Of a DNA stretch of 39,442 nucleotides, positions 26,577 through 33,272 are shown piece by piece. The stretch covers positions 1-39,442 of the forward strand of contig NZ_LWGL01000014.1 of NCBI RefSeq assembly GCF_001722485.1, read 5' to 3'. The first letter of the stretch is position 1, and each line of letters begins with the position of its first letter. This stretch comes from Cellulosimicrobium cellulans. Its GTDB lineage: Bacteria; Actinomycetota; Actinomycetes; Actinomycetales; Cellulomonadaceae. The notes below the pieces were generated by a model. The model had not been told where the DNA came from and did no database searches. It saw nothing but the letters and a program-made list of their open reading frames with translations. Position numbers and translations under genes: made by a program.

Positions 26577-27106
26577 CCGGACGTACGCGTCGTGGCACCA
26601 CGTGGCTCAGCCTTCTGCTGCTGGCGGCCGGGTGCACCCACGGCGCAGCTCCCGAGGCGCCCGCGCCCCTGTCGCCGTCCCCGCCGCCGGCGCCACCCGC
26701 CACCGACGCCGGCATGGTGCCCGCCGACACCGTGGCGTACGCCCAGGAGGTCGTCGACGAGACGAACGCGTTCCGGGCGGACAACGGGCTCCCTCGGCTC
26801 GCGACGGACGGCTGCGCCGCCGACGCCGCGCTCGACCGGGCCGGCGACCTCGTCGGCGCGACTGAGCTCGAGCACGCGGCGCTGGACGGCGTCATCGCCG
26901 CGTGCGACCCGCCCGGCGGCGCTGCCGCGGAGAACCTCAGCCGGGCCGACGCACCGCCGGACGAGGTGGTCGATGCCTGGTCGCACTCGCCCGGGCACCG
27001 GGCGAACCTCCTCGACCCCACGCTGACCACGGTGGGCGTCGGGTGCGTCGTCGACGAGACCGGGGCCGAGCCGCAGATGCTCTGCGCGCAGGTCTTCCTG
27101 GGGTGA
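26573..27106 (+). CDS. CAP-domain (SCP/YkwD-like) lipoprotein
   Basis: A 177-residue predicted lipoprotein. The N-terminus has Arg residues, a hydrophobic core and the lipobox LAAGC with Cys21, followed by a Pro/Ala linker of about 30 residues. The rest is a CAP domain: VDETNAFRADNGLPRL, ATELEHAALDGVI, ENLSRADAPPDEVVDAW and SHSPGHRANLLDPTLTTVGVGC. The second His and Glu region of the CAP cavity is recognisable. The GTG overlaps the ugd stop (GTGA), so it is made with the polysaccharide enzymes. A cell-surface role, for example in anchoring or binding polymer or lipid, is inferred from context only. Confidence 0.85.
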   Translation: MTGRTRRGTTWLSLLLLAAGCTHGAAPEAPAPLSPSPPPAPPATDAGMVPADTVAYAQEVVDETNAFRADNGLPRLATDGCAADAALDRAGDLVGATELEHAALDGVIAACDPPGGAAAENLSRADAPPDEVVDAWSHSPGHRANLLDPTLTTVGVGCVVDETGAEPQMLCAQVFLG

Positions 27107-27133
27107 CGTCGTGCGGGCGCGCTGAGCCAGCCC

Positions 27134-27139
27134 TAACCT
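27134..27139 (+). promoter_or_regulatory. -10 element TAACCT, leaderless start
   Basis: TAACCT followed by six bases and the ATG at 27146, so the small regulator has its own promoter and a leaderless message. Confidence 0.6.
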
Positions 27140-27145
27140 CCGACC

Positions 27146-27406
27146 ATGGGGGCACAGATGAAGCACGTCCTGATCTCGGTCGCGCGCACGGTCCAGACCT
27201 TGGAGATCGTCGCGGCGGCGGAAGCCATACGCCTGTCCGAGCTGTCGGCGGCGCTCGGCACCAGCCGGCCCGGAGCGTTCCGCATCGCGCAGAGCCTCGT
27301 CGCCCTGCGCTGGCTCTCCCAGGGCCCGGACCGCCGGTACCGCATCGGGCCGAGCGCACGGGCACTGGGTTCGTCCGCCGCGAGGGAGCCTCGCGTCGCT
27401 CCCTGA
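27146..27406 (+). CDS. Stand-alone IclR-type winged-helix protein
   Basis: An 86-residue protein made up almost entirely of an IclR-like N-terminal DNA-binding domain. Helices are TVQTLEIVAAAEAI, LSELSAALGTSRPGAFRIAQ (helix-turn-helix) and LVALRWL, then the wing GPDRRYRIGPSARALG. The effector-binding domain of full IclR regulators (another ~170 residues) is absent, and the frame ends just past the wing. There is a -10 element six bases before ATG 27146, so it is probably leaderless; an alternative start is ATG 27158. A perfect hairpin follows its stop. A role in controlling the adjacent polysaccharide locus is plausible but only positional. Confidence 0.72.
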   Translation: MGAQMKHVLISVARTVQTLEIVAAAEAIRLSELSAALGTSRPGAFRIAQSLVALRWLSQGPDRRYRIGPSARALGSSAAREPRVAP

Positions 27407-27422
27407 TCCTCCGGGACGACGA

Positions 27423-27455
27423 ACGGCCGGACCTACGCGTCGTAGGTCCGGCCGT
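27423..27455. terminator. Perfect 15-bp stem, 3-base loop, bidirectional terminator
   Basis: Bases 27423-27437 pair perfectly with 27441-27455 around the loop CGT. It lies between the convergent small regulator gene and the tRNA-Pro gene and can terminate both strands. Confidence 0.8.
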
Positions 27456-27477
27456 CCTGATGCCCTCGGGCACCTTC

Positions 27478-27553
<76 letters not shown>

Positions 27554-27607
27554 GTTGCCGACCACGCGACAGGCGGACAGCCTGCGTCCCGCGCGGGAAG
27601 CCTGCTC

Positions 27608-27613
27608 AGAATA
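27608..27613 (-). promoter_or_regulatory. -10 element TATTCT for tRNA-Pro
   Basis: TATTCT on the minus strand, with TTCGTC about 18 bases further upstream as a possible -35. The tRNA 5' end is about 55 bases downstream. Confidence 0.45.
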
Positions 27614-27670
27614 GCCGACGAAGTGCCGTGCGACGAAACCGGCCGGGCGTGACGCGCGCGACGCCTCGGC

Positions 27671-28618
27671 TCACCGCGCCGTGAGCGTGAGGAGCGTCGC
27701 CTCGGGGCGGCACGCGAAGCGGAACGGCGCGTACGGCGACGTCCCGGCCCCCGCCGAGACGTGCAGCCAGCTGGAGGCCGCGCCGCCCTCCTCGTCGGGA
27801 CGTCGCCCCGGCCACCCGTGGAGTCCCTTGGCCCGGCGACGGTCCAGGTCGCAGTTCGTCACGAGCGCGCCGAAACCCGGGACGCACAGCTGACCGCCGT
27901 GCGTGTGTCCCGCGACGATCATGTCCGAGCCGTCGGCGTGCATGGCGTCGAGCACCCGCCGGTACGGCGCGTGCGTGACGCCCACGCGCAGATCCGCGCG
28001 CTCGGAGGTCTTGCTGGTCTCGGAGGCGGGCGCCTCCGGCGCGGGGAAGACGTCGCGGTCGAGGTGCGGGTCGTCGACCCCGACGAGGTCGAGCCGTACG
28101 CCCGCGACGTCGAGGACGTCGCGGCGGTTCGTGAGGTCCAGCCACCCCGCGCCGCGCATCGCGGCGGCCAGGTCAGCGGCCGGCAGCTCGCGCGGCGGGC
28201 TCGGGGCCGCGATCCGCGCGTCCGGCAGGAGGTAGCGCGCCGGGTTCTTCGGCACGGGGGCGTAGTAGTCGTTCGACCCCATGACGAAGACGCCAGGCGT
28301 GGACAGCAGCGGCTCGAGCGCGTCCAGCAGCGGGTCCAGCGCCTCGAGGTGCGCCATGTTGTCGCCGGTGTCGATCACGAGATCGGGCGCCAGATCGGCG
28401 AGCGACCGGATCCACGCGATCTTGCGGCGCTGCGTCGGCACGAGGTGCAGGTCGGACACGTGCAGGACGCGCACGTCGCGCGCACCCGCCGGGAGGACCG
28501 GCACGGTGACGTGGCGCGTCGTGAAGAGCTTCGTCTCGACGTGGGCGTACGCGAGCGCGCCGACGCCGAGGGCCGCGAGAGCCCCGAGGCGTCGTGAGCC
28601 GCGGCCGGGCGCGCTCAG
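27671..28618 (-). CDS. Membrane-anchored metallophosphoesterase, probable CTG start
   Basis: A calcineurin-like phosphoesterase of the YkuE/Rv3683 type. Metal-binding motifs are all present: VLHVSDLHL, IDTGDNM, GSND and AGHTHGGQ. The first ATG/GTG in frame is the GTG at 28504 (277 residues), but the codons before it encode a sensible N-terminus with a membrane helix (LGALAALGVGALAYAHV) and the usual TRHVTVPVLPAGAR lead-in. The only candidate start upstream is CTG at 28618, which overlaps the penicillin-binding protein stop as CTGA and has GGAG seven bases before it. That gives 315 residues, close to relatives. Substrate unknown; the PBP neighbour suggests cell-wall or lipid phosphate chemistry. 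Confidence 0.85.
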   Translation of the reverse strand: MSAPGRGSRRLGALAALGVGALAYAHVETKLFTTRHVTVPVLPAGARDVRVLHVSDLHLVPTQRRKIAWIRSLADLAPDLVIDTGDNMAHLEALDPLLDALEPLLSTPGVFVMGSNDYYAPVPKNPARYLLPDARIAAPSPPRELPAADLAAAMRGAGWLDLTNRRDVLDVAGVRLDLVGVDDPHLDRDVFPAPEAPASETSKTSERADLRVGVTHAPYRRVLDAMHADGSDMIVAGHTHGGQLCVPGFGALVTNCDLDRRRAKGLHGWPGRRPDEEGGAASSWLHVSAGAGTSPYAPFRFACRPEATLLTLTAR

Positions 28619-30966
28619 TCGTCCGCTCCGCCGCCGACGCCCGCGAGGAGGTCGTCCAGGGCGTCGCGCCCGGCGGTGGCGCTGCGGTCGCCGCGGTCGC
28701 CCCTGTCGTCACCGGCCGCGTCCGCGGCGGGCTGCTCGGGCTCGACCGGCGGCTCCTGACCGCCGACGTTCTCCCCGGCGCCCCCGTCATCGTCCCCGCC
28801 GTCGTCGTCACGGTCACCACCGCGAGGGTTCGACGGGCTCGGGGGATCGATCCGGCCCGTGTCCGGGGCGGCGAAGTCGACGACGGGCTTGCCGGCCAGA
28901 GCCCGGTCCATGTACGCCTTCCACGTCGGCGCGGCCAGCGTCGACCCGAACCACCAGCGCTCGAAGTTCCCGTTGATCGTCATGTCGCGCATCTCGACGT
29001 CGTACTCGGCGTTGCCGATCCACACGGCCGTGGCCACCTGCGGCGTGTACCCGATGAACCACGTGTGCCGGTTGAGCTGGGACGTGCCGGTCTTGCCGGC
29101 GGACGGACGACCCTCCAGCTGCGCGGACCGGCCCGAACCCTGCGTCATGACGGACTGCAGCGCGTAGGTCACGGTGTTCGCGACCTCCGGGTCGAGCGCG
29201 GCGGGGTTGCACCTCGGTTGCGGAACCGCGAGCTCCTCGCCGTCCGCCCCCACGACGCGGGTGATGGCGATCGGCTCGCAGTAGGTGCCGCCGCTCGCGA
29301 ACGTCGCGTAGGCCGCAGCCATCTGCAGCGGCGACGAGTTCTGGGTGCCGATGACCATCGAGGGGAACATCTCGACCCCCGTGTCCTGGTCCTTGAGCAT
29401 CGACGGCCGGTATCCGATCGACTCCGCCGTCGCCTTGATGTCGCACAGGCGCAGCTGGCTCTCCATCGACACGTAGGCCGTGTTGATCGAGTTGTACGTC
29501 GCCTGCAGCACCGAGATCGAACCCTTGTTGTCGACACCGTCGGAGTTGCCCGGGCGCCACGGCTTCTCGTTGCGCACGTTCGCGCCGCAGAAGTCGAAGT
29601 CGGTGTTGTTCCACGACCGGCTGTTCGCGTTGACGTTCTGGTACAGGCTGCGCCCGCTCTTCAGCCACTCCGCGAGCACGAAGACCTTCCACGTCGAGCC
29701 GGGCGAGAAGCCGTTCGACGACCCGTGCGCCTGGTCGACGCTGTAGTTGACGGCCGTCGTGTTCGGCACCGGCTCCTCGGTCGCGTCGTAGTCCCGGTTC
29801 TGGGCCATCGCGAGGATCTTGCCCGTGCCGGGCTCGACCGACACGATCGCGTCCTCGATGCCGCTCGGGTCCTCCGGCGGGACGGCTGCCTTCGCCTGCT
29901 CCACGGCGGCGGCCTGCATGGCCGGGTCCAGCGTCGTGTGGATGTCGAGACCGCCGCGGTACAGCAGCGCCTTGCGCTCGTCCTCGGTCTCGCCGAACGC
30001 GGGGTCCGAGATGATGACCTTCGTGACGTAGTCGCAGAAGAACGCCGCCCCGCCCGCGGCCTGGCACCCGACCGAGACCGGCTTCACGTTCAGGGTGTCG
30101 CCGATGGGCGTCGCGCGGCCCGTGTCGTACTCCTCCTTGGTGATGTACCCCTGGGAGTACATCGTGTTGAGGACGATGTTGCGGCGCTTCTGCGACTCCT
30201 CCGGGTTGCGCGTCGGGTCGTACTTCGACGGCGCCTTCGTGATCCCGGCGATGGTCGCCGCCTCGACGGCGTTGAGGTCCTTCGCGCTCTTGCTGAAGTA
30301 GTGCTGCGCGGCCGTCTCGACGCCGTAGAGCGACGACGCGCCGAACTGCGCGATGTTCAGGTAGCCCTGGAGGATCTCCTCCTTGCTCATGCGCTTCTCG
30401 ATCGAGATCGCGAGCTTGGCCTCGCGCGCCTTGCGGGCGAGCGTGTCCTCCCGGGCCTCCCAGATGCCCATCGCGTCGTCCTCGCGGACCGCCTGCTCGA
30501 TGAGCACGTTCTTCACGTACTGCTGCGTGAGCGTCGACGCGCCCTGCGTCGGCTGGTCGAGCGCGTTGTTGACGACCGCTCGGGGGATGCCTTCGACGTC
30601 CACGCCGCCGTGCTCCCAGAACCGCTTGTCCTCGATCGCGATGACCGCGTTCTGCATGTACGGCGAGACCTGGTCCAGCGGGACCACGATGCGGTTCTCC
30701 GTGTAGAAGGTCGCGAGCAGCGTCGTGCCGTCGTTGGCGTAGACGCGCGACTGCTCCGCGAGCGGCCCCGGCTCGAGGTCGGCCGGCAGCTCGTCGAAGA
30801 CCTCGAGCGCCGTGTCCGTCGCGGTGTTCGCCCCCGCGGCGAGCGGGACGAGCAGCCCGGCCGAGAGCACGCCGCCCACGCCGGCGACGAGCACGAACGC
30901 GAGCAGGAGCGCGACGAGCTGGTACGCGTTGATCTGCCGACCGCGCGGACGCACAGGGGAAGCCAT
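28615..30966 (-). CDS. Class A penicillin-binding protein (PonA type)
   Basis: A bifunctional peptidoglycan glycosyltransferase/transpeptidase of 783 residues. It has a short cytoplasmic tail, one membrane helix (about 16-45), then a GT51 domain with IEDKRFWEHGGVD (catalytic Glu112), GASTLTQQYVKNVL and KEEILQGYLNIAQFG. The transpeptidase has Ser424-x2-Lys427 in GSTWK, SIN (Ser493-Asn495) and KTGTS (Lys625). The C-terminus is an 80-residue acidic Gly/Asp/Pro tail. No PASTA domain is seen, unlike mycobacterial PonA2. A TAGGGT element six bases upstream of the ATG suggests a leaderless message. The downstream phosphoesterase is coupled, matching the ponA2-Rv3683 order in mycobacteria. Confidence 0.95.
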   Translation of the reverse strand: MASPVRPRGRQINAYQLVALLLAFVLVAGVGGVLSAGLLVPLAAGANTATDTALEVFDELPADLEPGPLAEQSRVYANDGTTLLATFYTENRIVVPLDQVSPYMQNAVIAIEDKRFWEHGGVDVEGIPRAVVNNALDQPTQGASTLTQQYVKNVLIEQAVREDDAMGIWEAREDTLARKAREAKLAISIEKRMSKEEILQGYLNIAQFGASSLYGVETAAQHYFSKSAKDLNAVEAATIAGITKAPSKYDPTRNPEESQKRRNIVLNTMYSQGYITKEEYDTGRATPIGDTLNVKPVSVGCQAAGGAAFFCDYVTKVIISDPAFGETEDERKALLYRGGLDIHTTLDPAMQAAAVEQAKAAVPPEDPSGIEDAIVSVEPGTGKILAMAQNRDYDATEEPVPNTTAVNYSVDQAHGSSNGFSPGSTWKVFVLAEWLKSGRSLYQNVNANSRSWNNTDFDFCGANVRNEKPWRPGNSDGVDNKGSISVLQATYNSINTAYVSMESQLRLCDIKATAESIGYRPSMLKDQDTGVEMFPSMVIGTQNSSPLQMAAAYATFASGGTYCEPIAITRVVGADGEELAVPQPRCNPAALDPEVANTVTYALQSVMTQGSGRSAQLEGRPSAGKTGTSQLNRHTWFIGYTPQVATAVWIGNAEYDVEMRDMTINGNFERWWFGSTLAAPTWKAYMDRALAGKPVVDFAAPDTGRIDPPSPSNPRGGDRDDDGGDDDGGAGENVGGQEPPVEPEQPAADAAGDDRGDRGDRSATAGRDALDDLLAGVGGGADD

Positions 30967-30972
30967 GGGGCA

Positions 30973-30978
30973 ACCCTA
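30973..30978 (-). promoter_or_regulatory. -10 element TAGGGT, leaderless start
   Basis: TAGGGT on the minus strand with six bases to the PBP start at 30966. Confidence 0.55.
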
Positions 30979-31102
30979 CGGGAGCGGCCCTGACAAGGTC
31001 CTGGCGACCGCGCCTGGTGCGGTGTGCGGGTTGTGTGAGCATCCCGCGCACCGCGCCGCGGACGAGGTGCGGGGTCGCCGTCGCGGGCGCCGTGGGGCGG
31101 GC

Positions 31103-31108
31103 TACGCT
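31103..31108 (+). promoter_or_regulatory. -10 element TACGCT, leaderless start
   Basis: TACGCT with six bases to the ATG at 31115; drives the DUF4177-ridA pair. Confidence 0.6.
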
Positions 31109-31114
31109 CGCCCC

Positions 31115-31279
31115 ATGGCAACCACCTGGGAGTACGCGACCATCCCGCTCATCATCCACAACACGAAGGCCGTCCTCGACCAGTGGGGCGCCGACGGCTG
31201 GGAGCTCGTCCAGGTCGTCACCGGCCCCGACGGCAACGGCCTCGTCGCCTACCTCAAGCGCCCGACCGGGGAGAAGTAG
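31115..31279 (+). CDS. DUF4177 small protein
   Basis: A 54-residue protein matching the DUF4177 pattern: WEYATIPLIIHNTKAVLDQW, GADGWELVQVV and LVAYLKRP. It corresponds in position and sequence type to Rv3678A of M. tuberculosis, beside the RidA gene. Function unknown. ATG 31115 sits six bases after a TACGCT element; longer upstream frames are not conserved. Its TAG shares one base with the GTG of ridA (TAGTG). Confidence 0.85.
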   Translation: MATTWEYATIPLIIHNTKAVLDQWGADGWELVQVVTGPDGNGLVAYLKRPTGEK

Positions 31280-31779
31280 TGGCGGACGGCTCCGGCGCGG
31301 CCTCCACGGGGGCCGTCGCCGCGCGCCTCGCCGAGCTCGGGATCACGCTGCCCGACGTCGCGGCCCCCGTCGCCGCGTACGTCCCCGCGGTGCGCACGGG
31401 CCGGTACGTCTACACCTCCGGGCAGCTGCCGTTCGTCGACGGCGCCCTGCCGGCCACCGGCAAGGTCGGCGACGGCGAGGGTCTCGTCCCGGCCGACGAC
31501 GCGGCCCACCTCGCCCGCGTCTGCGCCCTCAACGCCCTCGCGGCGGTCCAGCACGTCGTCGGCGACCTCGACCAGGTCGTGCGCGTCGTCAAGGTCGTGG
31601 GCTTCGTCGCGAGCGACCCGTCGTTCACGGGCCAGCCGGGCGTGATCAACGGCGCGAGCACGGTCCTCGGCGAGATCTTCGGCGACGCGGGCGTCCACGC
31701 CCGCAGCGCCGTCGGGGTCGCGGTCCTCCCGCTGGACTCGCCGGTCGAGGTGGAGCTGATCGTCGAGCTCGCGGAGTAG
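31279..31779 (+). CDS. RidA/YjgF family protein
   Basis: A 166-residue member of the RidA superfamily, whose best-known members hydrolyse reactive enamine/imine intermediates. The conserved parts are VYTSGQLPFVDG, the ALNALAAVQHVVGDLDQVVRVVKVVGFVAS helix-strand unit split over the subunit interface, and GEIFGDAGVHARSAVGVAVL with the Arg that anchors substrate carboxylates in canonical RidA. It is longer at the N-terminus than RidA proper, as in the Rv3678c group. GTG 31279 overlaps the DUF4177 stop by one base. A conserved-loop hairpin begins 33 bases after its stop. Confidence 0.87.
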   Translation: MADGSGAASTGAVAARLAELGITLPDVAAPVAAYVPAVRTGRYVYTSGQLPFVDGALPATGKVGDGEGLVPADDAAHLARVCALNALAAVQHVVGDLDQVVRVVKVVGFVASDPSFTGQPGVINGASTVLGEIFGDAGVHARSAVGVAVLPLDSPVEVELIVELAE

Positions 31780-31812
31780 CGCTCACCCGCTGTCGCTGTC
31801 GTGGTCGGGTCC

Positions 31813-31917
31813 GCGGGGTTCCCCGGCGGCGGCGGCGGGTCTACCATCCGCAGGCTCGTCCCTCGCCCGCTCCCGCCAGACCCGCCACGACCCGCCGCCG
31901 CCACCGGTCCACCCCGC
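31813..31917 (+). repeat. Conserved-loop hairpin, copy A (behind ridA)
   Basis: A long stem-loop starting 33 bases after the ridA stop. The inner stem is 19 bp (31823-31841 with 31889-31907; one C-A mismatch at 31827/31903). A 4x4 internal loop then leads to a further 6-bp helix (31813-31818 with 31912-31917). The 47-base loop (31842-31888) starts TACCATCCGC and ends in a C-rich stretch, CTCCCGCCAGACCCGCCAC. Copy B carries the same loop on the opposite strand with a differently sequenced but equally paired stem. It could be a 3'UTR structure, terminator-like element or small RNA. Confidence 0.8.
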
Positions 31918-32037
31918 TCGTTGGTCGTCGCACCTCGTCCGCATCGCCGGTGACAGACGGCGTCCACGGGCTCGACCTGCCGCCTCACCAAGGCGTCGGT
32001 CCACCCAGCGCCATCTCCCTCCGGCGGGCGCGCCGAC

Positions 32038-32085
32038 CACGGGGTCGGCCACCGGTTTCCGCCTCAGACGGTGGCCGACCCCGTG
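32038..32085. terminator. Perfect 17-bp stem-loop, 14-base loop
   Basis: Bases 32038-32054 are the exact reverse complement of 32069-32085. The loop GTTTCCGCCTCAGA is unlike that of the two neighbouring long hairpins. It lies midway in the ridA-crp spacer; a bidirectional terminator is the simplest reading. Confidence 0.65.
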
Positions 32086-32355
32086 TTCGGTGCGGACGGC
32101 CGTGGCCGCTCAGGCTCGGATGGTGCGGTCGGGCGTGGTCGACGGGGACGGTCGCCGTGCGGACTGCGACGTTCCCCCGATGCCGATCGTCCGGCGCACT
32201 GACCGTGCACGCGCACGAGGTGAGCCGCCCGCCGGCGCTGACGAGCGACATGGGGCGCGGACCGGGCCCTGCGCACGAGGGGAGCCACGCAGCTGTGGTG
32301 ACGAACGCCGTCGGACGGGCGGATCAGGCCATGCGGCCGAGGTGAGAAGACGCCG

Positions 32356-32456
32356 GAGGGTGCGGGTGGGGGCGCCGCGTCGTGGCGGGTCTGGCGGGAG
32401 CGACGCGAGGGGCGAGCGGCGCGGATGGTAGACGCGGCGCCCCCACCCGCACCCTC
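32356..32456 (-). repeat. Conserved-loop hairpin, copy B (behind crp)
   Basis: A 26-bp perfect stem (32356-32381 with 32431-32456) closing a 49-base loop (32382-32430). Read on the minus strand it starts 42 bases after the crp stop, and the loop begins TACCATCCGC and ends CGCTCCCGCCAGACCCGCCAC, matching copy A at 43 positions. The stem differs from copy A at four base pairs, each swapped on both arms. Confidence 0.85.
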
Positions 32457-32498
32457 ACCCAGGGCGACTACAAGACGCCCCCGAGCCGAGCCGCAAGA

Positions 32499-33176
32499 TC
32501 AGCGCGCGCGGCGCTCCAGGCGGTCCATGTCGAGCAGCACCACCGCGCGGCCCTCGCGGCGGACCCAGCCGCGCGTCGCGAAGTCGGCGAGGGCCTTGTT
32601 GACGGTCTCGCGCGACGCGCCGACGAGCTGCGCGAGCTCCTCCTGCGTGAGGTCGTGCGCGACGCGGACGCCCTCGTCGGTCTCCTCGCCGAAGCGGGTC
32701 GACAGGTCGAGCAGGGCCTTGGCGACGCGGCCGGGGACGTCGGAGAAGACGAGGTCGGCGAGCGTCTCGTTGGTGCGGCGCAGGCGGCGGGCGAGGGCAC
32801 CGAGGAGGTGCTTGGCGACGCCGGGGTGCTTCTCGATCCACTCGACGAGCTGGTCGTGGCCGAGCTCGTAGATGCTGGAGTCGGCGACGGAGCTGGCGGT
32901 CGCGGTGCGGGGGCCCGGGTCGAACAGGGACAGCTCGCCGAACATCTCGCCGGGGCCGAGGATCGACAGCAGGTTCTCGCGGCCGTCGTTGGAGCGACGC
33001 CCGAGCTTGATCTTCCCGCTGGCGATCACGTACAGGCGGTCGCCCGGCTCTCCCTCGCGGAACAGCACGTCTCCTCGGGTGAGCTCGATCTGCTGCATCG
33101 ACTCGAAGAGGGTGCGCGTCTCGTCCGCCTCCATCGTGGCGAACAGGGGGGCGGAGAGCACAACGTCGTCGTCCAC
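32499..33176 (-). CDS. crp: Crp/GlxR-type cAMP-responsive regulator
   Basis: A global transcription regulator of the Crp/Fnr family, orthologous in sequence and context to mycobacterial Crp (Rv3676) and corynebacterial GlxR. It has 225 residues. The cyclic-nucleotide pocket is FGELSLFDPGPRTATAS (Gly80, Glu81, Arg90, Thr91), the linker helix contains ALARRLRRTNETLADLVF, and the helix-turn-helix is LTQEELAQLVGASRETVNKA (about 177-196). GTG 33176 gives the ortholog's length and has an AGGAC Shine-Dalgarno; longer in-frame extensions run antisense into nth. It is divergent from nth, and hairpin copy B follows its stop. Confidence 0.95.
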   Translation of the reverse strand: MDDDVVLSAPLFATMEADETRTLFESMQQIELTRGDVLFREGEPGDRLYVIASGKIKLGRRSNDGRENLLSILGPGEMFGELSLFDPGPRTATASSVADSSIYELGHDQLVEWIEKHPGVAKHLLGALARRLRRTNETLADLVFSDVPGRVAKALLDLSTRFGEETDEGVRVAHDLTQEELAQLVGASRETVNKALADFATRGWVRREGRAVVLLDMDRLERRAR

Positions 33177-33260
33177 GCGGGGTGTCCTTCGTCTCGACCT
33201 CGACAACTTCCACGGACAAGTCTGCCCTACCGCTGCAACTCGGGTGTCGGGGGCACGGGC

Positions 33261-33266
33261 TAGCGT
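33261..33266 (+). promoter_or_regulatory. -10 element TAGCGT, leaderless start
   Basis: TAGCGT with six bases to the GTG at 33273, in the 96-bp crp-nth divergent spacer. Confidence 0.6.
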
Positions 33267-33272
33267 GGACGC

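Larger units (their letters stand above)
31780..32498. other. 719-bp gene-free region between ridA and crp
   Basis: No open frame here has protein-like content; the short frames are Arg/Pro-rich shadows. The stretch holds two related long hairpins (31813-31917 and 32356-32456), an unrelated 17-bp perfect stem-loop (32038-32085), and a degenerate ~60-bp tandem repeat (about 32211-32346). In mycobacteria a metallo-beta-lactamase-fold gene (Rv3677c) occupies this position; I looked for an HxHxDH remnant and found none. Confidence 0.75.

Noticed and set aside
32347-32479. Hairpin copy B as a miniature transposon with terminal inverted repeats and an AAGACGCC direct repeat (32347-32354, 32472-32479)
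   Set aside because: The direct repeats are placed asymmetrically (1 base and 15 bases from the arms), copy A has none, and stem changes between copies are compensatory, which mobile-DNA ends would not need.
31780-32498. Decayed metallo-beta-lactamase gene
   Set aside because: No HxHxDH-like or other MBL motif in any frame on either strand.
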